DNA of 34,665 nt from Nocardiopsis sp. FR4 (GCF_009830945.1 NZ_VWVV01000043.1:1-34665); one strand, 5' to 3'; positions 22,037 to 30,582 are shown, counted from the stretch's first letter. Numbers and translations are program-made. Notes: generated by a model from the sequence alone, not told the origin.

Positions 22037-23196
22037 CCTCGCTTCAGCGGTTTTCCCGCCTGTGGCGGCGACTCGACGTCACCCTCCGCGACCTGCCCCT
22101 GGCCCTGCTGCTCCTCTCCGCCTCCCTCATCCCGTCGGCGCACGGATACGGGACCGAGTTCGGCGGCGTGGCGGACCGCCCCTTCGACGCTTTGGGGCTG
22201 CTCGCGGCCGCCCTGCAGTGCCTGCCCCTGGCCGGGCGCCGACGGTGGCCAGCTCTGTCCCTGGCCCTGGTGGCCTGCGGCTTCGCCCTCGACCAGATGA
22301 GCGGCTACCACCTGGTCGCGGGCACCGCGATGCCCATCGCGCTGTTGAGCGCGGGCGCGCACCTGTCCTCGTACCGGCGCACCACCATGGTGGTGGGCTC
22401 GGCGGCCTACGCGGCACTGGCGGTCGCGGTGTCCCGGGTCGGCACGGGCGAGACCCTGCCCGCGTACCTGTTCTTCTACGCGGCGCTGGCCTTCTCCTGG
22501 GGGGCCGGGGCGTGGCTGCGGTCCACCCGCGCAGCCGAGGCCGAGCGCCGCCGCCTCGTCGCCGAGGCCACCCGCACCGCCGAACGCACCCGCATCGCCC
22601 GCGAGCTGCACGACGTCGTGACCCATCACGTGACCGCGATGGTCGTGCAGGCCGAGGCGGCCCGCTACCTGACGGCCGCGCCCGGGCGGCTGGACGAGGC
22701 CCTGAACGCGATCACCGACACAGGCCGACGGGCCATCACCGACATGCGCCACCTGCTCGATGTCCTCAACCCCGGCCACTCCGCCTCCGTCCCCGGGGCC
22801 GACGAGGGGCTGCTGTCCGTGGTGGAGCGCACCCGCAGGGCCGGTCAGCCGGTGGAGTTCACCGAAGAGGGCACCCCGGCCGCCTCGCACGGCAGCGCCG
22901 ACCTCGTCGCGCACCGCGTCGTGCAGGAGTCCCTGACCAACGCCCTCAAGTACGCGCACGGCAGCCCCACCACCGTCCGCGTGCGCCACCGCCCCGAGGA
23001 GATCACCGTGAACGTCACCACCGACCGCTCCGGGGCTTCGGGCGTCCCGCCCGGGGGCGGCGGGCGCGGCCTGGTCGGCCTGCGCGAACGCGTCGAGGTC
23101 CTGGGCGGTGAGTTCTCCGCGGGTCCGCGCGAGGGCGGGGGCTTCACCGTGGACGCGCGCATCCCCGCCCGAGCCCCGGCGGGCGGCCGGGCATGA
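22033..23196 (+). CDS. NarL-type sensor histidine kinase
   Basis: 387 residues. Residues 1-170 carry about five hydrophobic helices (LPLALLLLSASLIPS, FDALGLLAAALQCLPLAG, and others), then a coiled-coil linker (AEAERRRLVAEATRTAERTR). H193 in RIARELHDVVTHHVTAMVVQ is the HisKA_3 phospho-acceptor. ESLTNALKYAHG is the N box and GGGGRGLVGLRERVEVLGG the G2 box of the HATPase domain. The D-containing G1 box is poorly conserved (NVTTDRSGASG). The GTG at 22033 overlaps the protease stop by 4 bp, and ATGA at 23193 couples the response regulator. The longer frame upstream (from 20866) is an artefact of GC-rich DNA. The signal is unknown. Confidence 0.92.
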   Translation: MTSLQRFSRLWRRLDVTLRDLPLALLLLSASLIPSAHGYGTEFGGVADRPFDALGLLAAALQCLPLAGRRRWPALSLALVACGFALDQMSGYHLVAGTAMPIALLSAGAHLSSYRRTTMVVGSAAYAALAVAVSRVGTGETLPAYLFFYAALAFSWGAGAWLRSTRAAEAERRRLVAEATRTAERTRIARELHDVVTHHVTAMVVQAEAARYLTAAPGRLDEALNAITDTGRRAITDMRHLLDVLNPGHSASVPGADEGLLSVVERTRRAGQPVEFTEEGTPAASHGSADLVAHRVVQESLTNALKYAHGSPTTVRVRHRPEEITVNVTTDRSGASGVPPGGGGRGLVGLRERVEVLGGEFSAGPREGGGFTVDARIPARAPAGGRA

Positions 23197-23852
23197 GCGT
23201 GCCGATCCGGGTCCTGGTCTGCGACGACCAGGTGCTGATCCGCACCGGGCTGGTCACCATCATCGACGCCCAACCCGACCTTGAGATCGTCGGCGAGTGC
23301 GGGGACGGCGGGGCCGCGGTCGAGCTCGCCGAGCGGCTGCGCCCCGACGTCGTGGTGATGGACGTGCGCATGCCCGTGCTCGACGGCATCGAGGCCACGC
23401 GGCACCTGGCCGGAGCCGGGGTGGAACACCCCGTCAAGGTCCTCGTGGTCACGACGTTCAATCTCGACGAGTACGTCTACGAGGCACTGCGCGCGGGCGC
23501 CAGCGGGTTCCTGCTCAAGGACGCGCCCCCAGCCCGGCTTCTGCACGGGATCCGGACCGTGGCCACCGGCGCGGCGCTGTTGGACCCCGACGTCACCCGC
23601 CAACTGGTCGGCAGGTTCGCCTCCCGGATCCGGCCCTCCCAGGCCGATCCGGTCGATATGCCGCTGACCCCGCGCGAACTGCAGGTCCTGCGCCTGATCG
23701 CCGACGGGCTGTCCAACAGTGAGATCGCCGCGGCCCTGTTCATCAGCCAGGAGACGGTGAAGACGTTCGTCTCACGGATCCTGACCAAGCTCGGCCTGCG
23801 CGACCGGGTCCAAGCGGTGGTCCACGCCTACCGGCATGGACTGGTCACCTGA
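23193..23852 (+). CDS. NarL/FixJ-type response regulator
   Basis: 219 residues. The receiver has the acidic pair D11-D12 (VLVCDDQVLIR), phospho-acceptor D57 (VVVMDVRMPVLDG), the Thr of VVTTFN and the Lys of GFLLKDAPP. Residues about 150-215 are a LuxR-type helix-turn-helix: LTPRELQVLRLIADGLSNSEIAAALFISQETVKTFVSRIL. It is the cognate partner of the kinase that overlaps it by 4 bp, and binds DNA after phosphorylation. Targets probably include its own operon. A strong hairpin follows the stop. Confidence 0.95.
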   Translation: MSVPIRVLVCDDQVLIRTGLVTIIDAQPDLEIVGECGDGGAAVELAERLRPDVVVMDVRMPVLDGIEATRHLAGAGVEHPVKVLVVTTFNLDEYVYEALRAGASGFLLKDAPPARLLHGIRTVATGAALLDPDVTRQLVGRFASRIRPSQADPVDMPLTPRELQVLRLIADGLSNSEIAAALFISQETVKTFVSRILTKLGLRDRVQAVVHAYRHGLVT

Positions 23853-23871
23853 GCTGACCCCGGGCGGAATC

Positions 23872-23906
23872 CCCGCGGCCGCCGCCGATGAGCGTGCGGC
23901 CGCGGG
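23872..23906. terminator. Strong GC hairpin ending the two-component operon
   Basis: CCCGCGGCCGC pairs perfectly with GCGGCCGCGGG (11 bp) around a 13-nt loop, 20 bp after the response regulator stop. It is a very stable terminator-like structure without T-run. Confidence 0.7.
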
Positions 23907-24008
23907 CGCCGGGTCTCCGCGCCCCACGAGCCGTCGTGGACAGCCGACCGGGTTCGCGCCGGGGCGTCTCCTTGCCCCGCCGTGTCCGGGGCCCGAGGTG
24001 CTCCACGG

Positions 24009-24070
24009 GTGCTCCCCGGTGCGGGGCGCCGTCCGCCCGCCTCCCGGGTACTCCGACGTTCCGTGGCTCC
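24009..24070 (+). repeat. Dispersed hairpin element, divergent copy C
   Basis: GTGCTCCCCGGTGCGGGG, a shorter middle, GCCTCCCGGGTACTCCGA and GTTCCGTGGCTC align with copies A and B in order and spacing. The stem is less perfect. It is on the same strand and intergenic. Weaker than A and B. Confidence 0.4.
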
Positions 24071-24290
24071 GGGGGCACCGTGCCGGGGCGCTCCGCCAGG
24101 GGTGCGGCCACGACCCTGTAACGCCTGGCCCGCCCCCGACACCCCCCGCTCCCGGGGGCCGCCCTGGCGTGTTGACCGCCCCACAGCGCGAAGCGGGAAC
24201 CTCCGGGGGAGAACGCCCATCGAGTCGCGGGAAGCACGACCGCGTCTCCCCGAACGACCGCCGCTCGTATTTATCCGGGTGTCGGCTCTC

Positions 24291-24301
24291 GTTCAAACAG
24301 G
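24291..24301. promoter_or_regulatory. Possible PhoP half-box
   Basis: GTTCAAACAGG resembles one 11-bp unit of the Streptomyces PHO box (GTTCAYYYRGG-like direct repeats) and lies 59 bp before the phoD-like start. A clear second unit is not visible, so this is tentative. Confidence 0.25.
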
Positions 24302-24359
24302 GGACGGAAGTTCCGGATAGAAACCGTGGGTGACCAATCCCCCTCGACGAGGAGCCTTC

Positions 24360-25898
24360 ATGGCACGCACCGACCTCTCACGTCGATCCGCCCTCCGCCT
24401 GGGCGCCGCGGGCACCGCGAGCGCCCTCCTGGCCGGGGGCGGGGCCGCTCCCGCCCTGGCCCAGGGCCGGAACCGCCCGGTCCTGACGCACGGCATCCAG
24501 CTCGGCGACCCCCGCGTCGACGGAGCTGTGGTCTGGACGCGGGCCGACCGCCCCGCACGGATGGTCGTCGAGGTCGCCACCCGGCCCGACTTCCGCGACG
24601 CACGCACCGTCCGCGGGCCGCAGCTCACCCCGGCCAGCGACGGCACGGGGCGGGTCCGCATCACCGGGCTCGACGCAGGCCAGGAGGTGTACTTGCGGGT
24701 GCACGCCGAAAGCGGACGGCACACCAGTGAAGTCCTCGAAGGCAGCTTCCGTACCGCCGGAGGCGCCGACGACGACACGATCCGCTTCCTGTTCTCCGGA
24801 GACGTCGCAGGCCAGGGATGGGGCATCAATCCCGACATCGGCGGCATGCCGATCTTCGCCGCCATGGCCGACCGCGACCCGGACTTCTTCCTCCACCTGG
24901 GCGACAGCGTCTACGCCGACGGCCCGGTCGAGGAGAGCGTCATACTGCCCGACGGGCGCACGTGGCGCAACGTGGTCACCGAGGAGAAGGCGGCGGTCGC
25001 GCAGACGCTGGCCGAGTTCCGCGGCCAGTACGCCTACAACCTGCTCGACGACTCGTTGCGCGGCTTCGCCGCCCGGGTTCCGCAGATCGTGCAGTGGGAC
25101 GACCACGAGGTCGTCAACAACTGGTACCCGGGCGAGATCCTCAACGACGACCGCTACACCGAGACCGACGTCGACCTCCTGGCCCGGCGGGCCCACCGGG
25201 CCTTCCACGAGTGGATGCCCATCGTCCCGGCCGAGGCGGTGGACGGCAAGATCTACCGCAAGCTGTCCTACGGCCCCGACCTGGACGTCTTCGTCATCGA
25301 CATGCGGCCCTACCGGGACGCCAACTCGGCGGGAACCGCCGCTTTCGAGCGCGTCCTCGGCGACGCTCAGGCACGCTGGCTGGTCGACGGGGTCTCCGCG
25401 TCCACCGCGACCTGGAAGGTGATCGCCTCCGACATGCCGCTCGGCCTGATCGTGCGCGACGGCGACGGCATCGAGGCGGTGGCCAACGGCCTGCCCGGCG
25501 AACCGCGCGGGCGCGAGGCCGAACTCGACGAGGTGCTGCACGGCCTGCACCGCCGGGGCGCGCGGAACGTGGTGTGGGTGACGGCCGATGTCCACTACAC
25601 CGCCGCGCACCACTACTCCCCCGAGCGCGCGAGCAGCCGCGAGTTCACCCCGTTCTGGGAGTTCGTCTCCGGGCCGCTGCACGCCGGTGCGTTCGGGCCG
25701 AACGCACTCGACCCCACCTTCGGGCCCGAAGTGGTGTTCCAGAACGCTCCGCCTGCGGCGAACACCTCGCCGCTCGACGGCTACCAACACTTCGGCGAAA
25801 TCGAGATCGACCGGAGGAGCAAGGAGCTCACCGTCTTCCTGCGTGACGCCAACGGGGACTCGCTCTGGACGCGGACCCTCACCCCCGAAGGCCGCTGA
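24360..25898 (+). CDS. phoD: Alkaline phosphatase D, Tat-exported
   Basis: 512 residues. The signal peptide DLSRRSALRLGAAGTASALL has the twin-arginine motif (SRRSAL) and an ALAQ cleavage region near residue 34. The PhoD N-terminal domain (TRADRPARMVVEVATRPDF) precedes the metal-binding core: FLFSGDVAGQG, FFLHLGDSVYADG, IVQWDDHEVVNNWY (the D-D-H-E-V-x-N PhoD signature) and NVVWVTADVHYTAAHHY. These coordinate Fe/Ca. PhoD enzymes hydrolyse phosphomonoesters and diesters outside the cell for phosphate supply. The ATG at 24360 has GAGGAG just upstream and places the Tat motif at the usual position; the ATG-like start at 24330 would not. The gene stands alone; PhoP control is likely but unproven. 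Confidence 0.92.
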   Translation: MARTDLSRRSALRLGAAGTASALLAGGGAAPALAQGRNRPVLTHGIQLGDPRVDGAVVWTRADRPARMVVEVATRPDFRDARTVRGPQLTPASDGTGRVRITGLDAGQEVYLRVHAESGRHTSEVLEGSFRTAGGADDDTIRFLFSGDVAGQGWGINPDIGGMPIFAAMADRDPDFFLHLGDSVYADGPVEESVILPDGRTWRNVVTEEKAAVAQTLAEFRGQYAYNLLDDSLRGFAARVPQIVQWDDHEVVNNWYPGEILNDDRYTETDVDLLARRAHRAFHEWMPIVPAEAVDGKIYRKLSYGPDLDVFVIDMRPYRDANSAGTAAFERVLGDAQARWLVDGVSASTATWKVIASDMPLGLIVRDGDGIEAVANGLPGEPRGREAELDEVLHGLHRRGARNVVWVTADVHYTAAHHYSPERASSREFTPFWEFVSGPLHAGAFGPNALDPTFGPEVVFQNAPPAANTSPLDGYQHFGEIEIDRRSKELTVFLRDANGDSLWTRTLTPEGR

Positions 25899-26261
25899 CC
25901 CGGAGGAAGCCGACGCTGACCTGGGGATCGCGTCGCCCGGCGCGGTCCCCGCACCTCGGGCTCGGCGGCCTTGCGGGCCCGGCCGGACGGCCACCAGCCC
26001 GGACGGGGTCGGGAGCCGGGTCAGGACCGGCCGGTGCGCGCACCACGGCAGCCCGGTCGGCCTCCTGGTGCTTCGACGCGGTCGAGGCCGCCACGCCTCC
26101 CGCGACGTGGACCTGGTCCGCCCGGGCAGACCGAACCGGAACAGTGCCGGGTACCGGATCGACGCGGTTCCGACCGCGTCGGTGGCGGGGAACGCGCTGA
26201 CGCCGGCACCGTTCCGGTGTCAGCCTACGGAAACCGTGGTCCAGTTGACCAGCTGCTCGTC
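25899..26261. other. Intergenic, no gene recognised
   Basis: About 360 bp between two convergent genes (PhoD-like and the SapA-like gene). No motif-bearing frame or clear terminator seen. Confidence 0.45.
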
Positions 26262-26726
26262 CTAGCCGCAGTTTCCGTATTCAGATCGGCCGCCGGTGGC
26301 CAGCGTGCCGCTCGTGCCGTAGATGATTCCAGCGTAGGCAACGCACCTCCCACCTGCGCCGTACGCACGCGCCGCATAATGCGCATAGTTTCCGTCGTCG
26401 TAGTAGTACTCATTGCCAGAGCCGCTCAAGTAAAGGTAAGCAGCGGTCCGCGTGCTGACTCCGTGCGTTGCGCCGCTCTTAATGGTGACCACGCAGTTCT
26501 GCTGGTAAGTGTTGCTCCACAGCAGGTATGCGGTTCCGTATCGTGTTCCCCCGTTGGTGGTGACTGCGGCGGAGTGCAGCGTGCTGTAACTCCCGCTCGT
26601 CCAGCCGCAACCAGCTCCGGCGCGGACTGCTTCGTCGAGGGTGTGAGCGGACGCGGGCGCCGCTGCCAGGAACAGCATGGAAGCGGAAAGGCCGAGGGCG
26701 GAGAGGGCCTTCTTGATGAAACGCAA
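26262..26726 (-). CDS. Secreted spore-associated protein A-like
   Basis: 154 residues. A Sec signal peptide (FIKKALSALGLSASMLFLAAA, cleavage near APASAHT, residue about 27) leads to a Gly/Tyr/Ser-rich beta protein with several Cys (GAGCGWTSG, QQNCVVTIK, GGRCVAYAG, YGNCG). AYLLWSNTYQQNCVVTI and TAAYLYLSGSG resemble Streptomyces spore-associated protein A (.VYLLYN..NGKNCAVT.K), a small secreted protein of unknown function found with spores. The start is TTG (26724-26726), supported by AAAGGA 7 nt upstream. The gene is visibly less GC-rich than its surroundings, which may reflect acquisition or selection on its Tyr/Asn-rich product. Confidence 0.75.
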   Translation of the reverse strand: MRFIKKALSALGLSASMLFLAAAPASAHTLDEAVRAGAGCGWTSGSYSTLHSAAVTTNGGTRYGTAYLLWSNTYQQNCVVTIKSGATHGVSTRTAAYLYLSGSGNEYYYDDGNYAHYAARAYGAGGRCVAYAGIIYGTSGTLATGGRSEYGNCG

Positions 26727-27185
26727 GAGGGAATCCTTTATTGGGGATTGGTTCGGTCAATCTTTGATGATCACGCATGGGAATGCAAGTTTGCGCCCGG
26801 TTTCGGTCGCTTCGAACACAGATAGATGCCGCACCCATTCTTTTCAGGCCGACCCGGCCGGATGAAAGGGGTGGATCGCGTGTTCGCACGGCTCCGTTCG
26901 CCCCCGCCGTGAGGCCGTCGTCAACCTCCGCGACGACACCGGCTCTCGCGGGGTCCCCTACGGCGAGGCCGGCGGTCTCGTGGAGCTCCGCCGCACCGGA
27001 CGCCTCAGCCCCGGCCGCGGCCCCGTCCCGTGTGGCGGAGCGGTCCTCCTCGCACGCGATCGCATCCGGTTCCGGCAGGTGGTCCGGCCGGAAGCCCGGG
27101 CCAGTTCCCGCACACCGGTCCCCGACGCCCTCCGCCGTGCCCGCAGCCGGTCCGGGGCCTTCCCGCCAACGCTGCGCCGGCGCGG
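26727..27185. other. Intergenic, no gene recognised
   Basis: About 460 bp. The left 100 bp is AT-richer and must hold the SapA-like gene's promoter. The rest is GC-rich with only motif-free frames. Confidence 0.45.
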
Positions 27186-27779
27186 CTATGCCGCCATCAC
27201 CGTTCCCACCAGTACGCCGACCAGCGTGATCAGGACCAGGACGCCGGTGATCGCGAACCCGAGCAGGTAGGGGTGCCGTTCGACCCACGATGTGAGGCCC
27301 GGGCGGAACGCGTGGAGCTGCTTGGGGGTGACGGGGCCGTCCGGGCCGCTGCACGGCAGTCCGAGCGCGTCCACGAACCTGTCCAGGTCCTCGGTCCCGT
27401 AGTTGGTGCCGTGCAGCCTGACGAGCACACCACCGTGGGCGTCGAGGACGAACAGGGTGTCGCAGGAATGCCCCTGCGGCTGGACGACGGTCGCGCGAAT
27501 CGTCCACACGGCCCGCGCACGCGGCCGGCGCCGTTGGAAGAACGCCCCCCTGAGGACGATCTCGTACGCGGTCAGGATGATCCTGGCGCGGTAGAGGTGC
27601 GCGATCGCCAGGGAGAGCAGCACGGCCCATCCGGCGGCCGCGGCCAGGGCCGCCCCCAGCCCGGCGAAGAACCAGATGTCGGCGGTCACGAGCACGGCGC
27701 CCGCCATCCCGAAGGCCAGTCGCGTCCAGCCCGCCCGGAGGCCGGGGCGCAGTACGAGGTCATGCTGAACGTGGTGCAC
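27186..27779 (-). CDS. Membrane protein with PH-like domain, unknown function
   Basis: 197 residues from the GTG at 27777-27779, chosen because GGGAAGGA lies 9 nt upstream and the start falls 4 bp after the stop of the kinase-like gene; a TTG at 27902 would make it 238. LAFGMAGAVLVTADIWFFAGL and LAAAAGWAVLLSLAIAHL are two helices, then a hydrophilic strand-rich domain (RIILTAYEIVLRGAFF..., TIRATVVQPQGHSCDTLFVLD, GGVLVRLHGTNYGTEDLDRF) as in PH-like membrane proteins, then a C-terminal helix LLGFAITGVLVLITLVGVLV. The function is unknown. It is likely co-transcribed with the upstream kinase-like gene. Confidence 0.72.
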   Translation of the reverse strand: MHHVQHDLVLRPGLRAGWTRLAFGMAGAVLVTADIWFFAGLGAALAAAAGWAVLLSLAIAHLYRARIILTAYEIVLRGAFFQRRRPRARAVWTIRATVVQPQGHSCDTLFVLDAHGGVLVRLHGTNYGTEDLDRFVDALGLPCSGPDGPVTPKQLHAFRPGLTSWVERHPYLLGFAITGVLVLITLVGVLVGTVMAA

Positions 27780-27783
27780 GTAC

Positions 27784-28353
27784 TCACCGTCCTTCCCGCT
27801 CCTCGGACGGTCCCGGGCCAGCCGCGGTTCCGGCCCTTCGGACGAGTCCGCGCCGCGGGGAGGGTCTTTGCCCCCCGGTTCGGCGGATGGTCTCGTCGAC
27901 AACGCGTGCGAGCGGCGCGGTGGCGTCGATGGCGGTACCGTCCTTCGGAATGTTCTCTTTCGTCCGGTGCAGGCGCACGACGAGGTCCCGTTCCGACTGC
28001 CTCCCGCCCCACCCGTCGTCCGGCCGCTCGTCGAGTCGCCGATGCGGTGTCGCGAGGTCGACCGCGAGGACGAAGACTCCGTCGAAGAGGTCCACGAACT
28101 GTGGGAAGTTCCTGCAACCGCCGCAGAAGAACGTCACCGGGTGGTCCTGGTCGGCGACCGGGGACCTCACCTTGCCGACATGCCAGACGTGGTGCTCGTG
28201 TCCGATGTCGTGCGTGGGTTCGCCGGTTTCCGGATCGCCCTGGTGGGCCGGTTCACGGTCGCCGTTGACGGCGTGGTGGCCGCGCCGCCGCGGTTCTCCG
28301 GAGACCGGGGTCTTGCCGGCGCCGGAAACGCCTTCGGCCAGATAGTTCCTCAC
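27784..28353 (-). CDS. P-loop kinase-like protein, possibly degenerate
   Basis: 189 residues starting with GTG. RNYLAEGVSGAGKTPVSGE is a Walker A motif at the extreme N-terminus; HHAVNGDREPAHQGDPETGE, then HEHHVWHVGKVRS, VTFFCGGCRNFPQFVDLFDGVFVL and RRLDERPDDGWGGRQSERDLVVRLH follow a conserved actinobacterial small-kinase family (AAA-type, substrate unknown). From memory, relatives read GKTSVCRELRRRGYHAVNGDREL and VRALVADQD; this copy has Pro where they have Leu in at least three places. So it may be losing function. The stop lies 4 bp before the next gene's start, giving translational coupling. The residues after 165 look non-homologous. Confidence 0.72.
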   Translation of the reverse strand: MRNYLAEGVSGAGKTPVSGEPRRRGHHAVNGDREPAHQGDPETGEPTHDIGHEHHVWHVGKVRSPVADQDHPVTFFCGGCRNFPQFVDLFDGVFVLAVDLATPHRRLDERPDDGWGGRQSERDLVVRLHRTKENIPKDGTAIDATAPLARVVDETIRRTGGQRPSPRRGLVRRAGTAAGPGPSEEREGR

Positions 28354-28511
28354 ACCCGTGGCCGGAGCGTACGGGAACGGGTGGGACGGGATGCGGGTCA
28401 GTACGACGAGGCCTCCCGCTTCCGGGCATGGGCCGCGAGGGCCGGGGCGTCACCGCCCGCAGCGAAGACCCCCCGGGCGGGCACGGCCAGGTGCGCCGCG
28501 CCCGGGGGACG

Positions 28512-30038
28512 TCAGCCGGGGTACTCCGTGGTCTCGAACCTGCGCCGGAAGAAAGCGGGGTTCCGGAGGTACTGGGCGAGCATGGTGACGCCTCCGAGGG
28601 CGAAGATGGCGACCCCCAGGACGAACACCAGCCCGACGCCGCCGATCTGCGATCCGGAGCCGTAGGCGGGGTCCATGGAGTCCCACACCGTCTGGCAGAA
28701 GAAGACGAGTAGCAGGATCCCGCCGAGGAGGGGTGCCACCAGCTTGGTCACCAGGCCGCTCACCGAGGCGGTCGCCTCGCGCCGGAAGTACCAGACGCAG
28801 GCGAGGGCGGTCACTCCGTAGTAGAAGCAGACCATCATGCCCAGCGTGGTGATCGTGTCCCACAGGACGTTCTCGGAGAGCACCCGCATCACCGCGTAGA
28901 AGACGGAGGAGATGGCCACCGCGACGGCCGTGGCGTAGCCGGGTGTGCGGTACACCGGGCTGACCCTGGAGAACCTGGGCGGAAGCGCCCCGTAGTGCCC
29001 CATCGCGAGCATCGTCCGCGCCGGCGAGATCATCGTGGACTGCAGCGAGGCGGCGGAGGAGGAGAGCACCGCCAGGGACATGAGGACGGCGAGGGGGCCC
29101 ATGACCGGTCCGGCCAGCGCGGCGAAGACGTTCTCCTGGATGTCCGGGTTGCCCAGCCCGAACTCACCGGCGGACACACCCGCGAAGGACAGCGTCGCCA
29201 GGGTCACGAGGGTGTAGAGCGTCACGATCACGAGGATGGTGAGGATGGCCGCCTTGCCCGGCGTCGTCGTCGTGCCGCGGCTCTCCTCGTTCATCGTCAC
29301 GACCACGTCCCAGCCCCAGTAGACGAAGACGGAGAGGGAGACGCCGGCGGCGAAGGCGGAGAAGGACCCGACGCCGAACGGGTTGAACCACTCCGGCCGC
29401 ACGGTCAGGGCGTCGAACGACGTCCCGGCGGCGACCTGGGAGAACGCGGCTACCGAGAACCACACCAGTACGAGGACCTGGAACGAGACCAGGATGTACT
29501 GGAACGTCTTCGTGGCCTCCAGCCCCCGGTAGGAGATCCAGGCCGCGGCGGCCATGAAGGCCAGGCAGGTCAGGATGTTGACCGGCACGTTGCGTGTGAG
29601 GTCGGCTATCCGCTCCTGGCCGCTCAGCTGCGCGATCGCCAGGTAGAGGAAGTCGACGGCGATCCCGGCGAGGTTGGAGAGCACCAGGATGGTCGCCGCC
29701 AGCAGGCACCAGCTGCCCATCCAGCCGACCCACGGGCCGAAGGCCCTGGAGACCCAGGTGAAGGTGGTGCCCGAGTCCGGCATCGCCCTGTTGAGCTGGC
29801 GGTAGCCGATCGCCACCAGCAGCATCGGGACGAACCCGACCAGCAGGATCGCCGGCAGGTGCTCACCAACCGCGGAGGCCGTCGGGCCCAGGGTCCCCGA
29901 GAGGGTGTAGGCCGGGGCGATGGTGGAGACGCCGATGACCAGCCCTCCCAGGAGTCCGACCGCCCCCTTGCTGAGGCCCTTCCCGTGGGTTCGGGCGTCG
30001 GTGCCCGTCTCGGCGGGCCGTCCGATCGTGTCCGTCAT
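28512..30038 (-). CDS. APC superfamily amino acid/amine permease
   Basis: 508 residues, about 12-14 membrane helices. SKGAVGLLGGLVIGVSTIAPAYTLSGTLGP is the start of helix 1 with the G-rich substrate-binding break typical of APC transporters; GYRQLNRAMPDSGTTFTWVSRAFGPWVGW is the helix 2-3 consensus; VFVYWGWDVVVTMNEES lies near helix 6-7. It imports an amino acid or amine with protons across the cytoplasmic membrane. It lies directly downstream (113 bp) of a deleted flavin amine oxidase gene on the same strand. So the original unit was probably an amine uptake and oxidation operon; a polyamine or GABA-type substrate is an inference. Confidence 0.9.
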   Translation of the reverse strand: MTDTIGRPAETGTDARTHGKGLSKGAVGLLGGLVIGVSTIAPAYTLSGTLGPTASAVGEHLPAILLVGFVPMLLVAIGYRQLNRAMPDSGTTFTWVSRAFGPWVGWMGSWCLLAATILVLSNLAGIAVDFLYLAIAQLSGQERIADLTRNVPVNILTCLAFMAAAAWISYRGLEATKTFQYILVSFQVLVLVWFSVAAFSQVAAGTSFDALTVRPEWFNPFGVGSFSAFAAGVSLSVFVYWGWDVVVTMNEESRGTTTTPGKAAILTILVIVTLYTLVTLATLSFAGVSAGEFGLGNPDIQENVFAALAGPVMGPLAVLMSLAVLSSSAASLQSTMISPARTMLAMGHYGALPPRFSRVSPVYRTPGYATAVAVAISSVFYAVMRVLSENVLWDTITTLGMMVCFYYGVTALACVWYFRREATASVSGLVTKLVAPLLGGILLLVFFCQTVWDSMDPAYGSGSQIGGVGLVFVLGVAIFALGGVTMLAQYLRNPAFFRRRFETTEYPG

Positions 30039-30155
30039 GGTTTCTTCCTGTCGTCGCTGGGTTCGTTCCCGGTGCCGGGGGTCGGCGCCGCGGGAGCCAG
30101 TGAGCCGGGGGAGGCGTGCTCACCGGGGGGCGGGGCCGTGCGCCCCGGGCACTCG

Positions 30156-30542
30156 TCACCCGACCGGTGACCCGGCGCCGAGGATGTCCTCGGCCGCGCG
30201 GCGCCCCTGGCGGAAGGCGCCGTCGACGTGCTGGTGGCCCCCCGCGGCCGGGTCCGGGCAGGCCCGGTGGCGCGGGAAGGTGCTCACGCCCGGTTCGTCG
30301 AGGAGGCCGAGCAGCTCGGTCTGGTCGGGCGGGACCCGCTGTCCCCCGACCTCCAGGAAGGCACCCCCGATCTTCCGGGACCAGGTGCGGCCGCCCGCAC
30401 GGCCCCGGGCCTCCAGGACCGCGACGGACCGGTCCGCGGTCTGGAGCGTGCGCGCGGCCATCGGTCCGGCCGGGCCGGCGCCCACGACCACGGCGTCGCG
30501 GTCGAGCGTCTCGGCACCGCCGATGACGTGTGTGCCACTCAT
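30156..30542 (-). pseudogene. Flavin amine oxidase with internal deletion
   Basis: 128 residues, against about 450 for the family. The front is a clear FAD-binding domain: DAVVVGAGPAGPMAARTL, SVAVLEARGRAGGRTWS and IGGAFLEVGGQRVPPDQTEL, as in putrescine/monoamine oxidases. The end, GGHQHVDGAFRQGRRAAEDIL, corresponds to the family's last helix (GYM/H..GA...G..AA..IL), which closes over the flavin. The about 320 residues between are missing but the frame is preserved across the join near position 85. A catalytic enzyme is unlikely. ATG 30540-30542 has GAGGAG upstream and lies beside a strong palindrome. It sits between its likely TetR regulator and the permease. Confidence 0.75.
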
Positions 30543-30565
30543 GGGTGTGCTCCTCGGAACATTAA

Positions 30566-30582
30566 AATGAACTCGGTTCATT
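30566..30582. promoter_or_regulatory. TetR operator candidate
   Basis: AATGAAC-TCG-GTTCATT is a perfect 7+3+7 inverted repeat in an AT-rich island between the amine oxidase remnant and the TetR gene. AATGAAC/GTTCATT is the common operator half-site of many TetR regulators, so it very likely controls both directions. Confidence 0.7.

Larger units (their letters stand above)
23907..24359. other. Intergenic upstream of phoD-like gene
   Basis: About 450 bp without a recognised gene. It holds the divergent third copy of the hairpin element (24009-24070). Near the right end is an AT-richer patch (CTCGTATTTATCC, 24265) followed by a GTTCA-type motif, the probable promoter of the phosphatase gene. 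Confidence 0.45.

Noticed and set aside
28995..30170. 391-residue plus-strand frame opposite the permease
   Set aside because: Low-complexity Gly/Glu/Arg/His shadow of the permease gene.
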